A stretch of DNA of 14,559 nt from an uncultured Caryophanales bacterium (lineage in GTDB: Bacteria; Bacillota_I; Bacilli_A; RF39; UBA660): NCBI GenBank assembly GCA_947169395.1, contig CAMVPJ010000027.1, positions 1-14,559 of the forward strand. The letters are read 5' to 3'. The notes beneath the pieces are model-generated. The model worked only from the letters and a program-made list of their open reading frames with translations. It was not told the origin of the DNA and ran no database searches. A program made the translations under genes and the position numbers. Below are positions 5,870 through 13,201 of the stretch, in pieces; within the stretch, counting starts at the first letter, position 1, and each line of letters opens with the position of its first letter.

Positions 5870-5906
5870 TATATTATTATTAGAAGAAATACATATATTT
5901 TGACAA
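5870..5906 (-). promoter_or_regulatory. Possible promoter of peptide B mRNA
   Basis: On the minus strand TTGTCA (5906-5901) is followed after 18 bases by TAATAA (5882-5877). The transcript would begin near 5870 with AGGAACCTTTAAT. The -35 lies on the opposite strand of the TTGACA of the next gene's promoter, so the two promoters are divergent and overlap. Confidence 0.4.
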
Positions 5907-5928
5907 TATTTATATTTTTTATTATTAT
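5900..5928 (+). promoter_or_regulatory. Promoter of the phospholipase C-like gene
   Basis: A perfect TTGACA at 5900-5905, a 17-base spacer and TATTAT at 5923-5928. It is the best -35/-10 pair in the window. GGAG at 5944-5947 then serves the ATG at 5955. Confidence 0.75.
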
Positions 5929-5954
5929 ATGATTGTAGGTTATGGAGTGATAAT

Positions 5955-6617
5955 ATGCCTTGTTGGACAATACATACTGCAATAGCAAAAGATTTAAATA
6001 AAGAATTAAAACTTAATCCTGATTTATTATATTATGGAGCAATATTACCTGATGTAGATAAAAATAATAATTATGGTAAATTTAAAGCTCATTTTTATAT
6101 AAAGCATCCTAAGTATTTAGAAGAAGTTATTGTAGATTTTAATCAATTTATGGAAAAATATAAAAATAAATTAGACAAAGATTTAATAATAGGATATTAC
6201 ATTCATTTATTAACTGATTATTATTTCAATGAATATATGTTTAATAATACTTATGTTCTTGATGATAAAGGATATATCAGAGAAATTAAATTACTTCTAG
6301 GGTCATCTAATGATATAGAGTCTAGGAGAAGGTTTAAACAGTTAGATTTTATTATGTATGGAGGGTATTTACTTAGAAATAATAGAGTTGGTATTCCTAA
6401 AGATAAAGATATTATTAATAAGCATTTATGTGAATTAGAAGATTGTTTTCTAAGTGAAGATGAAGTTAATAAAAGAATAGATTATATGAATAGTAATGAT
6501 TTTTATGAATATAATAATAGAGAAGAGAATTATTGTTTATTTACTAGAGAGGTATATGATAAATTATATTCTGATTGTTTAGATTTTATTAAAGATAAAT
6601 TAACTAAAATTAGTTAG
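5955..6617 (+). CDS. Zinc-dependent phospholipase C-like protein
   Basis: This 220-residue protein resembles the zinc-dependent phospholipase C / S1-P1 nuclease-like group common in Firmicutes. Visible family marks are the N-terminal PCWTIHTAIAKDL (His7), YYGAILPDVD (Asp33), KAHF (His46) and GYYIHLLTDYYFN (His84, Asp88). They occur in the order and spacing expected of metal ligands. The C-terminal half is charged and helical, with no further motif I recognise. There is no signal peptide, unlike secreted phospholipases, so it probably acts in the cytosol. Its substrate may not be a phospholipid at all. It has its own promoter and a GGAGTGAT site. A weak hairpin (TAACTA/TAGTTA) with a T run overlaps the stop. 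Fold assignment is fairly sure; activity is unknown. Confidence 0.7.
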   Translation: MPCWTIHTAIAKDLNKELKLNPDLLYYGAILPDVDKNNNYGKFKAHFYIKHPKYLEEVIVDFNQFMEKYKNKLDKDLIIGYYIHLLTDYYFNEYMFNNTYVLDDKGYIREIKLLLGSSNDIESRRRFKQLDFIMYGGYLLRNNRVGIPKDKDIINKHLCELEDCFLSEDEVNKRIDYMNSNDFYEYNNREENYCLFTREVYDKLYSDCLDFIKDKLTKIS

Positions 6618-6624
6618 TTTTTTT
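6601..6624 (+). terminator. Weak terminator overlapping the phospholipase C-like stop
   Basis: TAACTA at 6601-6606 pairs with TAGTTA at 6611-6616 around AAAT, followed by G and seven T. The stem is short and A-T rich. Confidence 0.4.
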
Positions 6625-6675
6625 ATCTAAACCTTTATATATCAACAAATAAATGTAAAATTACGTTAAGCGAGA

Positions 6676-6704
6676 TTGAAAAAAAAGGTTCTTTTCGTTA
6701 TAAT
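6676..6704 (+). promoter_or_regulatory. Promoter of the parE-parC operon
   Basis: TTGAAA at 6676-6681, a 17-base spacer and TATAAT at 6699-6704. AGGAGTGAT at 6720-6728 precedes the parE ATG. Confidence 0.75.
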
Positions 6705-6733
6705 AATTATTGGATTAATAGGAGTGATAAGAT

Positions 6734-8641
6734 ATGGCTGGAAAATATGATGCATCTTCGATAAAGATACTTGAAGGGTTAGAGGCAGTTAGGAAACGTC
6801 CAGGAATGTATATTGGATCTACTGATAAAAGAGGGTTACATCATTTAGTATGGGAAATAGTAGATAATGCAGTAGATGAGGCCATTAATGGTTTTGGAGA
6901 TTATATAAAAATTACTCTTCATAAAGATGGCTCCGTAAGTGTAGAAGATCATGGTCGTGGTGTACCAACTGGTATGCATGAATCTGGTAAAAGTGCTCCT
7001 GAAGTAATATTTACTGTGTTACATGCAGGAGGTAAATTTGAAAGTGATGGATATAAGGTATCAGGAGGACTACATGGAGTAGGTTCTTCAGTTGTTAATG
7101 CATTATCTAAATGGATGGAAGTAACAATTAAAAGTAATAAAGAAGAACATTATATTAAGTTTGAAAATGGTGGACATGTAGCTGTTCCATTAAAGAAGAT
7201 TGGTACAACTAATAAAACAGGAACAACTGTTAGATTTATGCCAGATGATGAGATATTTAATACTACAAATTTTTCATATACAACTATATGTGAAAGAATG
7301 CAAGAGTCTGCATTTCTTTTAAAAGGAATTACTATAGAAGTAGTAGATGAAGAAGATGAAAGAGATGTTAAATTTCACTATGATAGAGGAATTGAAGAAT
7401 ATGTAGAAGAACTTAATAAAGGGCAAAATGTTTTACATAAAGTACTAACATTTGAAGGTATTAAAGACAAAATAGAAGTAGAAATATCTATGCAATATAC
7501 TGATACATATAATGAAAAAATTGTATCATTTGTTAATAATGTTAAAACTATAGATGGTGGTTCTCATGAAGTTGGTTTTAAAACAGCTTTAACAAGAGTA
7601 TTCAATGATTATGCTAGAAATAATGGGTTTGTAAAAGGAAAAGAAAAAGCTTTTGAGGGAAGTGACGTAAGAGAAGGTCTTACTGCTATTGTTAGTTTAA
7701 AAATACCAGAAGGTATTCTTCAATTTGAAGGACAAACTAAAGGAAAACTTGGTACTCCTCAAGCAAAAAATGCAGTAGAACAAATTGTTACTCAAAATTT
7801 ACAAACATATCTAGAAGAAAATAAAGCAATTGCAACTGATATTATTAATAAAAGTTTAAAAAGTAGAAATGCAAGAGAAGCAGCAAGAAAAGCTAGAGAA
7901 GAAGCAAGAAAAGGAAGCAAAGGTAAAAAAGAAGAAAGATCTCTTTCTGGAAAACTTGCTCCTGCTCAAAGTAAAGATAAAACTAAAAAAGAATTATTCT
8001 TAGTCGAGGGAGATTCTGCCGGAGGTAGTGCTAAACAAGGAAGAGATAGACGTTATCAAGCAATACTTCCATTAAGAGGTAAAGTATTAAATACTGAAAA
8101 GACTAAAGAAGACGAAATATTAAAGAATGAAGAAATAAATACGATGATTTATACAATAGGTGCTGGATATGGATCTAATTTTGATATAAATGATTGTGAA
8201 TATAATAAAGTTATTATAATGAGCGATGCCGATGAAGATGGAGGACATATTCAATGTTTACTTTTAACATTCTTCTATAGATATATGAAACCATTAATAG
8301 AAGATGGAAGATTATTTGTAGCTTTACCACCTTTATTTAAAATTCAATCTGGAAAAGATATTGAATATGCATATACTGTTGATGAAATGAAAGAAAAAAG
8401 TAAAGGTAAGAAATGTGATATTCAAAGATATAAAGGTCTTGGTGAAATGAATGCAGACCAATTGTGTGAAACAACAATGAAACCAGGAAGTAGAACATTA
8501 ATAAGAGTTAATATTGAAGATGCACAACTTGCTGAAAAACGTGTATCTATTCTTATGGGGGATGATGTACCTCCTAGAAAAGAATGGATTGAAGAGAATG
8601 TTGAGTTCTCTTTAGAAGATGATTATAAAATAGAAGCTTAA
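6734..8641 (+). CDS. parE: DNA topoisomerase IV subunit B (ParE)
   Basis: ParE is the ATPase subunit of topoisomerase IV, which unlinks daughter chromosomes together with ParC. The 635-residue length is normal. The GHKL ATPase domain begins with LEGLEAVRKRPGMYIGS and holds the catalytic EIVDNAVDEA (Glu41, Asn45) and the ATP-lid GGLHGVGSSVVNALS. The TOPRIM domain has LFLVEGDSAGGSAKQGRDR (Glu425) and SDADEDGGH (Asp498, Asp500), the magnesium ligands. The C-terminal MGDDVPPRKEWIEEN stretch is typical. STDKRGLHHLVWEIVDNAVDEA and the adjacent parC favour ParE over GyrB. AGGAGTGAT and a TTGAAA/TATAAT promoter support the start. parC follows after 23 bases without a terminator. The sequence looks complete and functional. 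Confidence 0.95.
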   Translation: MAGKYDASSIKILEGLEAVRKRPGMYIGSTDKRGLHHLVWEIVDNAVDEAINGFGDYIKITLHKDGSVSVEDHGRGVPTGMHESGKSAPEVIFTVLHAGGKFESDGYKVSGGLHGVGSSVVNALSKWMEVTIKSNKEEHYIKFENGGHVAVPLKKIGTTNKTGTTVRFMPDDEIFNTTNFSYTTICERMQESAFLLKGITIEVVDEEDERDVKFHYDRGIEEYVEELNKGQNVLHKVLTFEGIKDKIEVEISMQYTDTYNEKIVSFVNNVKTIDGGSHEVGFKTALTRVFNDYARNNGFVKGKEKAFEGSDVREGLTAIVSLKIPEGILQFEGQTKGKLGTPQAKNAVEQIVTQNLQTYLEENKAIATDIINKSLKSRNAREAARKAREEARKGSKGKKEERSLSGKLAPAQSKDKTKKELFLVEGDSAGGSAKQGRDRRYQAILPLRGKVLNTEKTKEDEILKNEEINTMIYTIGAGYGSNFDINDCEYNKVIIMSDADEDGGHIQCLLLTFFYRYMKPLIEDGRLFVALPPLFKIQSGKDIEYAYTVDEMKEKSKGKKCDIQRYKGLGEMNADQLCETTMKPGSRTLIRVNIEDAQLAEKRVSILMGDDVPPRKEWIEENVEFSLEDDYKIEA

Positions 8642-8664
8642 TAATAAAAGAAAGTAGTGGTATT

Positions 8665-11229
8665 ATGCCAAAGAAAAAAACTGAAACAGAAGAAGTAATA
8701 GAGAAGATTTTTGATTATACTCTAGAAGATATAATGGGTGAAAGATTTGGAAGTTATTCTAAATATATTATTCAAGATCGTGCTATACCTGATGCTAGAG
8801 ATGGATTAAAACCAGTTCAAAGAAGAATTCTTTATTCAATGCATAAAGAGAAGAATACTTATGATAGAGGATATCGTAAGAGTGCCAAGACTGTTGGAGA
8901 TGTAATAGGTAATTATCATCCACATGGTGATACTTCTATATATGATGCTATGGTACGTATGAGTCAACCTTGGAAGACAAGACTACCATATATTGATATG
9001 CATGGTAATAATGGATCAATTGATGGGGATTCTCCTGCAGCTTATCGTTATACTGAAGCAAGACTTTCTAAAATTAGTAATGAAATGCTTAGAGATATTG
9101 ATAAGAATACAATTGAGTTTGCTCCAAACTTTGATGATACTACTGTAGAACCTACTGTTCTTCCTGCTAGATTTCCTGCACTATTAGTATATGGAGCTCA
9201 AGGTATTAGTGCTGGTTATGCAACTAATATTCCTCCACATAATTTAGGTGAAGTTATTAATGCTACAATTCATAGAATTGATAATCCAAACTGTGGACTT
9301 GATACTTTAATGAAATATGTTAAAGGGCCTGATTTTCCTACAGGAGGAATTGTAGAAGGAATTAGTGGCATTAAAGATGCGTATGAAACTGGTAGAGGAA
9401 GAATAGTAGTAAAAAGTAGATATACTATAGAAGAAGATAAGAATGGTAAATCTATTGTTATTACTGAAATACCTTTTGAAGTTAATAAAGCTTTAATGGT
9501 AAAAAAGATAGATGATATCAGAATAGATAAAAAAGTAGATGGAATAGTTGAAGTTAGAGATGAATCTGCTGCAGATGTTAGAGTAGTAATTGATTTAAAG
9601 AAGAATGCTAATACTGATTTGATAGTTAATTATTTACTTAAAAATACTGATATGCAAATAAGCTATAACTTCAATATGGTATCTATAGTTAATAGAAGAC
9701 CTAAATTATTAGGACTTAAAGAAGCATTAGATGCATTTATTGCTCATCAAAAAGAAGTAGTTAGACGTAGAACTGAATTTGATTTGGCTCATGCTAAAGC
9801 AAGATTTCATATAGTAGAAGGTTTAATTAAATGTATATCTATTCTTGATGAAGTTATAAAAGTAATTCGTGCTTCAAAAAATAAGAGTGATGCTAAAGAT
9901 AACTTGGTTAAGGAATTTGAATTCACAGAAGAACAAGCTGAAGCAATTGTTACATTACAACTATATAGATTAACTAATACAGATGTTGTTGCTTTAGAAC
10001 AAGAACTTGCTCAACTTAAGAAAATTATTGAAGGTTTAACAGCTATTCTAGGTAGTGAAGAAGTATTAAAATCAGTAATGAAGAAAGACTTAAGAGATGT
10101 TAGAGATAATTATCCAACTCCTAGACTTACTGATATTAAGGATGAAATAACAGAAATTAAAATAGATGAATCAGCAATGATTCCTAAAGAAGATGTTGTA
10201 GTATTAATTACTAAAGATGGATATATTAAACGTACGTCTTTCAGAAGTTATACTGCATCTGATGAAAATGATTTAACTCTAAAAGAAAATGATTATATCT
10301 TAGGTTTATATGAAATGAATACTACAGATACATTATTTGTATTTACAGATGGAGGTAATTATTTACATATACCAGTACATATTATTCCAGATCTTAAATG
10401 GAAAGATATGCCTAAACATGTATCTAATGTAATTGAACTTCCAGGAGAAGAAAGTGTAATTGCAGCAATTCCTGCATATGACTTTAGTAGTAATAAGAAT
10501 CTTATCTTAACAACTAAAGATGGTTTAGTTAAGAGAACTAAGTTAACTGATTTTAGATTACAAAGATATAATAAAGCATCAAGTTGTATGAAATTAAAAG
10601 ATGGAGATAAACTAATAAGTGTAATTCCAGAAGAATACGATACTATATTTATGACCACTGATTCCGGATATGGTTTAAGTTTTAAGACTGAGGAAATTCC
10701 GGTGGTTGGTGCTAAAGCATCTGGTGTAAAAGGAATGAAATTAAAAGATGATTGCATAGTAGGGGTTGCTAATTTCTCATATAATGTTCATGAATTTATT
10801 TCTATTATTACTACTAAGGGTACTGGTAAGAGAGTTAGACTTTCTGAATTTGATTTATCTACTCGTACTCGTCGTGGTATTCAAGTGATTAGAGAAGTTA
10901 AGTCTAATCCATATAAAATATTAAAAATATTTATTGAAGATAATAGATGTAATATTGGTCTTAAGAATGGTGAAATTAATATTATAAAGATTACTGAATT
11001 ACCTATAGTTGATAGATATTCTACAGGTAGTCAAATAGTTAAAGGTAATATTTCTGATTCTTTTGTAGTAGCAACTTTAATAAAACCTGGAAAAGAACAA
11101 GAGTCTTTATTAGATGATAGCAAAGAAGAAATAGAAGTATTAGAAGAAGAACCAGTATTAAAGAAAGAAAAAGTAAATTTAAAAGAAATAGATGATAGAT
11201 TAATGACTATTGATGATTTCTTAAATTAA
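8665..11229 (+). CDS. parC: DNA topoisomerase IV subunit A (ParC)
   Basis: ParC is the DNA-cleaving subunit of topoisomerase IV and works as a ParC2ParE2 complex. The 854 residues are slightly more than usual because of an acidic C-terminal tail (about 815-854). The breakage-reunion core starts with IIQDRAIPDARDGLKPVQRR. The active-site tyrosine is Tyr129 in AAYRYTEARL, and HGNNGSIDGD precedes it, as in other Firmicute ParC proteins. The quinolone-determining stretch reads HPHGDTSIYDAM, with Thr90 where ParC normally has Ser and Asp94 at the acidic position. The C-terminal half (about 500-815) shows the repeated blades of the GyrA/ParC beta-pinwheel, without a GyrA box (QxRGGKG), which agrees with ParC. 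The ribosome binding site is weak (GTAGTGG), so translation may be coupled to parE. A clear terminator follows. Confidence 0.95.
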   Translation: MPKKKTETEEVIEKIFDYTLEDIMGERFGSYSKYIIQDRAIPDARDGLKPVQRRILYSMHKEKNTYDRGYRKSAKTVGDVIGNYHPHGDTSIYDAMVRMSQPWKTRLPYIDMHGNNGSIDGDSPAAYRYTEARLSKISNEMLRDIDKNTIEFAPNFDDTTVEPTVLPARFPALLVYGAQGISAGYATNIPPHNLGEVINATIHRIDNPNCGLDTLMKYVKGPDFPTGGIVEGISGIKDAYETGRGRIVVKSRYTIEEDKNGKSIVITEIPFEVNKALMVKKIDDIRIDKKVDGIVEVRDESAADVRVVIDLKKNANTDLIVNYLLKNTDMQISYNFNMVSIVNRRPKLLGLKEALDAFIAHQKEVVRRRTEFDLAHAKARFHIVEGLIKCISILDEVIKVIRASKNKSDAKDNLVKEFEFTEEQAEAIVTLQLYRLTNTDVVALEQELAQLKKIIEGLTAILGSEEVLKSVMKKDLRDVRDNYPTPRLTDIKDEITEIKIDESAMIPKEDVVVLITKDGYIKRTSFRSYTASDENDLTLKENDYILGLYEMNTTDTLFVFTDGGNYLHIPVHIIPDLKWKDMPKHVSNVIELPGEESVIAAIPAYDFSSNKNLILTTKDGLVKRTKLTDFRLQRYNKASSCMKLKDGDKLISVIPEEYDTIFMTTDSGYGLSFKTEEIPVVGAKASGVKGMKLKDDCIVGVANFSYNVHEFISIITTKGTGKRVRLSEFDLSTRTRRGIQVIREVKSNPYKILKIFIEDNRCNIGLKNGEINIIKITELPIVDRYSTGSQIVKGNISDSFVVATLIKPGKEQESLLDDSKEEIEVLEEEPVLKKEKVNLKEIDDRLMTIDDFLN

Positions 11230-11255
11230 GGAAAGAATAATATCTTTCCTTTTTA
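11228..11255 (+). terminator. Terminator of the parE-parC operon
   Basis: AAGGAAAGA at 11228-11236 pairs perfectly with TCTTTCCTT at 11243-11251 around ATAATA, followed by T-rich sequence. Confidence 0.85.
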
Positions 11256-11285
11256 TTTACAATATAAATTATATAGTGTTATAAT
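11256..11285 (+). promoter_or_regulatory. Promoter of the split gene at 11310
   Basis: TTTACA at 11256-11261, an 18-base spacer and TATAAT at 11280-11285, preceded by TGT (extended -10). AGGTGAT then precedes the ATG at 11310. Confidence 0.65.
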
Positions 11286-11309
11286 AAGCACTTAGAAATA
11301 GGTGATATT

Positions 11310-11543
11310 ATGTCAAAAATGAATAGTATATATAATGATTATTGTTTAATTCATAAATTAAAGTCAGCATGTGAAGTATTAGGTATAAATGATTTGGTTT
11401 TTTCTTGTTTAGCTCTTGCTTATTCATTGGGCTTATATAGTGAAAAATATGATATATTTGCTCATTGTGAAGATTTTATTGATTTCATTTTTGTAAAACT
11501 GATATTACAGATTATGGTGGAGAAGAATATGCTAAACAATTAG
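11310..11543 (+). CDS. N-terminal fragment of an unrecognised protein, probably frameshifted
   Basis: The frame has a good promoter, an AGGTGAT site and an ATG. Its first ~60 residues look like real protein (CLIHKLKSACEVLGINDLVF, then SCLALAYSLGLYSEKYDIFAHCEDFIDF). After about residue 62 it runs on as FVKLILQIMVEKNMLNN and stops. At the same point the frame of the downstream gene opens without a start codon and reads CKTDITDYGGEEYAKQLDYFLKK directly into it. One extra T in the five-T run at 11488-11492 would join the two into a single protein of about 467 residues. I therefore treat this as the 5' part of a disrupted gene; sequencing error or programmed slippage are alternatives. No family is recognised. 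Confidence 0.55.
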   Translation: MSKMNSIYNDYCLIHKLKSACEVLGINDLVFSCLALAYSLGLYSEKYDIFAHCEDFIDFIFVKLILQIMVEKNMLNN

Positions 11544-11551
11544 ATTATTTT

Positions 11552-12709
11552 TTGAAAAAACAATATGTAGATCCTAAGATAACTACTATTTTTAAAAGAA
11601 TATTTGATCTAGGAAAAGAATTAGATAAAATACATATTAATTATAGTAATAATTTAGATGGATATACTGAAATTAAAGATAGAATGATTAAAAAGATTAT
11701 GAGTTTTGATAAAGAGATTGATGAGAATACTGCTACTAAAATATTTAATTTATATTATGCTTTATACTTAGGTAGTTTATTAAATATGGGTGATACTAAA
11801 ATATCTGATAGAGCAATTTCAAATATATTATTATCAAAATCTACTAGAAGAGAATATGATTCTTTATTTGATAAAAGTATATATGAACCAAATATTTATA
11901 AAGATTCTTCTCTATATAGTAAAAATGAATATGCTAGATTTGCTATTTCTAATTATTTTATGATTGCTTGTGATCGATTAAAAAAAGTTAGAAATGGTTC
12001 GGGGAAAATATTATTATATGATATTATAGATGCTCATAGAAGTAGTATTGATATGGATTCTATTAAAAGTAGTATAATAACTTCTAAAAGTGATGGATTA
12101 AAAAGACTAATTTTGGCACATGATGGGTTAGATTATATTTTTAATAAAAAGAGATTAGGATATAGAATTAGTGAGAATGGTACTATTAATAATGATAGTT
12201 TTTATAATTGTAATTATTTATTTCCAGATATTATGGGGGAATTTTTTAATATTCATTTAGATAGTGGTAAAAATAATACAAATAGTAATATTAGAAGGAA
12301 AATTGATAATCATTTGATTTCTTTCTTGAATAATAATATTTTTAAATCTAATAAAATAGATGGGGCTTATACTATTAGGTTTTCTGATAATAATTATAAG
12401 TTATTTATTGTTGCTAAAAATAGGGATACTTATAATTCTTTGTTAGAAAATTTAGAATATTTATCTAGTTGTCTTCATGAATTAGGTGATGATTTAAAAG
12501 ATTTTTCGTTTACAATTACACCACTTTATATTCCTTCATTGCAAGATGATAGTATATGTTCTGAATTATTTAAGGAATCAATATTATGTGGTATTGATAC
12601 AATATATTATGATAGAACTAAAGCATTAAGTAATAAAATTAATTCTTTAATTAAACAAGAAGAAACTACCAAGCAATATATTAGAAAAAAAGGTAATAGT
12701 AGTGAATAA
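11552..12709 (+). CDS. Main part of an unrecognised Asn/Lys-rich protein, joined by frameshift to the upstream fragment
   Basis: From the TTG at 11552 this frame gives 385 residues, but coding-like sequence in the same frame extends back to about 11483. TTG has no ribosome binding site, so it is probably not the real start. The protein is soluble, without signal peptide or membrane segments, and is rich in Asn, Lys, Ser and Ile. There is a helical N-terminal half (TTIFKRIFDLGKELDKIHIN). Patches such as LILAHDGLDYIF, GEFFNIHLDSG and the AYTIRFSDNNYKLFIVAKNR beta stretch suggest folded domains. I recognise no family or catalytic motif. It probably belongs to one gene starting at 11310. A strong terminator overlaps the stop. 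The function is unknown. Confidence 0.6.
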   Translation: MKKQYVDPKITTIFKRIFDLGKELDKIHINYSNNLDGYTEIKDRMIKKIMSFDKEIDENTATKIFNLYYALYLGSLLNMGDTKISDRAISNILLSKSTRREYDSLFDKSIYEPNIYKDSSLYSKNEYARFAISNYFMIACDRLKKVRNGSGKILLYDIIDAHRSSIDMDSIKSSIITSKSDGLKRLILAHDGLDYIFNKKRLGYRISENGTINNDSFYNCNYLFPDIMGEFFNIHLDSGKNNTNSNIRRKIDNHLISFLNNNIFKSNKIDGAYTIRFSDNNYKLFIVAKNRDTYNSLLENLEYLSSCLHELGDDLKDFSFTITPLYIPSLQDDSICSELFKESILCGIDTIYYDRTKALSNKINSLIKQEETTKQYIRKKGNSSE

Positions 12710-12738
12710 ATCTATGTGAAAAATACATAGATTTTTTT
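12708..12738 (+). terminator. Terminator after the split gene
   Basis: AAATCTATGT at 12708-12717 pairs perfectly with ACATAGATTT at 12725-12734 around GAAAAAT, followed by a T run. Confidence 0.88.
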
Positions 12739-12770
12739 ATGTATAAATTTTTGTATAGTAAGAGTAAAGA

Positions 12771-12796
12771 AAGTGTTTTTTTATATAAAATCACTT
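12771..12796. repeat. Inverted repeat upstream of the WXG100-like gene
   Basis: AAGTGTTTTT at 12771-12780 and AAAATCACTT at 12787-12796 match in nine of ten positions around TTATAT. It lies between the preceding terminator and the next gene and could be an operator or leader hairpin. Its A-T richness makes chance plausible. Confidence 0.35.
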
Positions 12797-12856
12797 GTAT
12801 TTTTATGTATTCCATGAAAAAATAGAAATATAGGTATAAAATAAGAGGGTGAATGT

Positions 12857-13183
12857 ATGGCAATAACAAGTGAATCTCAATTATTGGATATAGGAAAGAT
12901 TAGATCTGGGTATGAAAAATATATGGATTCTTTAGAAGGGTTTATAGCTGCGGCTAAAATAGTTTATGAAGCAGGTGCAACGTGCACTAAAAAAGCTTTG
13001 TCAGTTGATGGAGGAACAATGCAGCCTACATTATATGAATTAGGGCGTACTATTTCTGATATGGCTACAACTTATGGCAATGCTGCTAATGAGTTTTATT
13101 CTAGTGCAACAGCTTTATATAATGCACAAGTAGCTGAATTGAATGCATATTATGAGAGTTTGGAAAATCAAGAAAATGATTAA
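12857..13183 (+). CDS. Small helical WXG100/LXG-accessory-like protein
   Basis: This 108-residue protein looks like a two-helix hairpin of the kind exported with type VII secretion cargo. The first helix is IRSGYEKYMDSLEGFIAAAKIVYEAG, read as two overlapping parts either side of residue 25. A turn around CTKKALSVDGG (about 43-53) follows. The second helix covers about 60-103 (ELGRTISDMATTYGNAAN, then Tyr/Ala-rich). There is no signal peptide and no classical Trp-X-Gly in the turn, so WXG100 membership is not certain. GAGGGTGA precedes the ATG, and a TATAAA at 12835-12840 is a possible -10. It lies 18 bases upstream of a large repeat-rich protein gene in the same direction. That small-partner-before-large-cargo order is usual in LXG operons. 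Codon use is less A/T-biased than in the rest of the window. Confidence 0.5.
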   Translation: MAITSESQLLDIGKIRSGYEKYMDSLEGFIAAAKIVYEAGATCTKKALSVDGGTMQPTLYELGRTISDMATTYGNAANEFYSSATALYNAQVAELNAYYESLENQEND

Positions 13184-13201
13184 TAGATAAGGAGAATTTA
13201 T

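Larger units (their letters stand above)
5652..5880. repeat. Tandem repeat element, copy B (peptide/antisense-RNA locus)
   Basis: Second copy of the element at 5381-5615, in the same orientation with a 36-base gap between them. Promoters, hairpins, terminator and peptide frame are all preserved, so both copies look functional. Confidence 0.9.

Noticed and set aside
10359..10757. Minus-strand frame of 132 codons
   Set aside because: It lies wholly inside parC, has no ribosome binding site and reads as low-complexity translation of the parC complement.
12681..12869. Minus-strand 62-codon Tyr/Leu-rich frame
   Set aside because: It overlaps a strong terminator and the AT-rich spacer, has no ribosome binding site and its hydrophobic composition follows from A/T runs.
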